Of a stretch of DNA of 5,619 bases, positions 5,261-5,619 are shown one piece after another (positions within the stretch are counted from its first letter, which is position 1; each line of letters starts with the position of its first letter). The notes beneath the pieces were generated by a model. The model did no database searches, had not been told where the DNA came from, and saw nothing but the letters and a program-made list of their open reading frames with translations. This DNA comes from DATLCI01 sp046714215 (GTDB lineage Bacteria; Acidobacteriota; Terriglobia; Terriglobales; Acidobacteriaceae), in the NCBI GenBank assembly GCA_046714215.1, contig JBKKBM010000221.1:1-5619 (forward strand), read 5' to 3'. A program made the translations under genes and the position numbers.

Positions 5261-5619
5261 ATGAATGAGTTTGCCTCCACTGGCAGGAAGCGTCACCTTG
5301 AAGAGTTGAGCATCTTCCACGATGTGGCCAAAGCGCTCACATCGTCGCTCGACTTGGACGCCGTCCTGCAAACGGTGATGGACAATATCGCGAAGTTCTT
5401 CAAGCCAGATACCTGGTCCCTGCTGCTGGTGGATGAGCAGAAGGAAGAGTTGTACTTCGCCATCGCCGTGGGCCCGGCCGCCGATACGCTCAAGACCTTG
5501 CGCTTGAAAGTCGGCGAAGGCATCGCCGGATGGGTGGCCAAGCATGGCGAATCGCTCATCGTACCGGATGTCTACACCGACCCCCGCTTTGCCAAGCGCA
5601 TCGACGAGATGACCAAGTG
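5261..5619 (+). CDS. GAF-domain signalling protein, N-terminal part (3' end outside window); probable sensor diguanylate cyclase
   Basis: An open frame starts at ATG 5261 and runs off the window, giving 119 complete codons without a stop. After a short polar N-terminus and a helix, 'LEELSIFHDVAKALTSSLDLDAVL', the sequence enters a GAF domain. 'MDNIAKFFKPDTWSLLLVDE' is followed by 'ELYFAIAVGP', then the typical 'LKVGEGIAGWVAKHGESLIV' with 'DVYTDPRFAKRID'. These match the beta-strand/loop pattern of GAF sensor modules, which bind small ligands or support dimerisation in the cytoplasm. There is no signal peptide or membrane segment. In acidobacterial proteins that I recall, this N-terminus is followed by a GGDEF (diguanylate cyclase) domain; that half is not visible here, and a histidine kinase or HD-GYP output is equally compatible. 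The ribosome site is weak (CGGGT at 5250-5254). It diverges from the RodZ-like gene and has its own promoter candidate. Confidence 0.82.
   Translation, partial: MNEFASTGRKRHLEELSIFHDVAKALTSSLDLDAVLQTVMDNIAKFFKPDTWSLLLVDEQKEELYFAIAVGPAADTLKTLRLKVGEGIAGWVAKHGESLIVPDVYTDPRFAKRIDEMTK

Noticed and set aside
1..5619. CRISPR array, tRNA, rRNA, insertion sequence, toxin-antitoxin or defence genes
   Set aside because: No repeat-spacer pattern, cloverleaf, transposase motif or small paired genes were seen. All long frames are accounted for by the six genes listed.

Overview
The window looks like a chromosomal segment from a Gram-negative bacterium, most likely an acidobacterium. Three things support this: a Kdo (lipopolysaccharide) biosynthesis gene sits directly behind pyrG; the 323-residue secreted protein has the 'LKDGSYQ...WEV...DRVRYFSAERY.WEELP...VDW' pattern that I associate from memory with acidobacterial proteins; and the RodZ-like and GAF proteins resemble acidobacterial versions. 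The phylum call is inference from recall, not from a search. The sequence is moderately GC-rich and I see no transposase, integrase, phage gene, tRNA, rRNA or CRISPR array.

Layout. Bases 1-195 are the 3' end of a + strand gene that reads like the C-terminus of a PilT-type pilus retraction ATPase. A 152-base tail-to-tail gap follows (196-347), filled by two intergenic repeat-like elements, the second a strong GC hairpin. On the minus strand pyrG (CTP synthase, 2911-1244) is followed after 53 bases by kdsA (Kdo-8-phosphate synthase, 1190-348), probably as one transcript. The short gap between them holds three tandem 10-bp repeats. A 174-base divergent region (2912-3085) separates pyrG from a + strand secreted protein of unknown function. 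It carries a candidate pyrG promoter, an inverted repeat and three helically phased direct repeats. The secreted-protein gene ends 24 bases from the end of a convergent RodZ-like membrane protein gene (minus strand). A 225-base divergent region (5036-5260) then holds a near-consensus promoter for the RodZ-like gene and a TATAAT-containing promoter for a + strand GAF-domain protein that runs off the end of the window.

How the genes relate. PyrG makes CTP, which KdsB later uses to activate the Kdo that begins with KdsA, so the pyrG-kdsA pair links nucleotide supply to envelope lipopolysaccharide synthesis. RodZ-like proteins work in cell shape, PilT in surface motility and GAF proteins in signalling. 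The window is therefore mostly envelope and core-metabolism housekeeping. I found no convincing undescribed multi-gene system. The items most worth a second look are the uncharacterised secreted protein and the phased repeats upstream of it.
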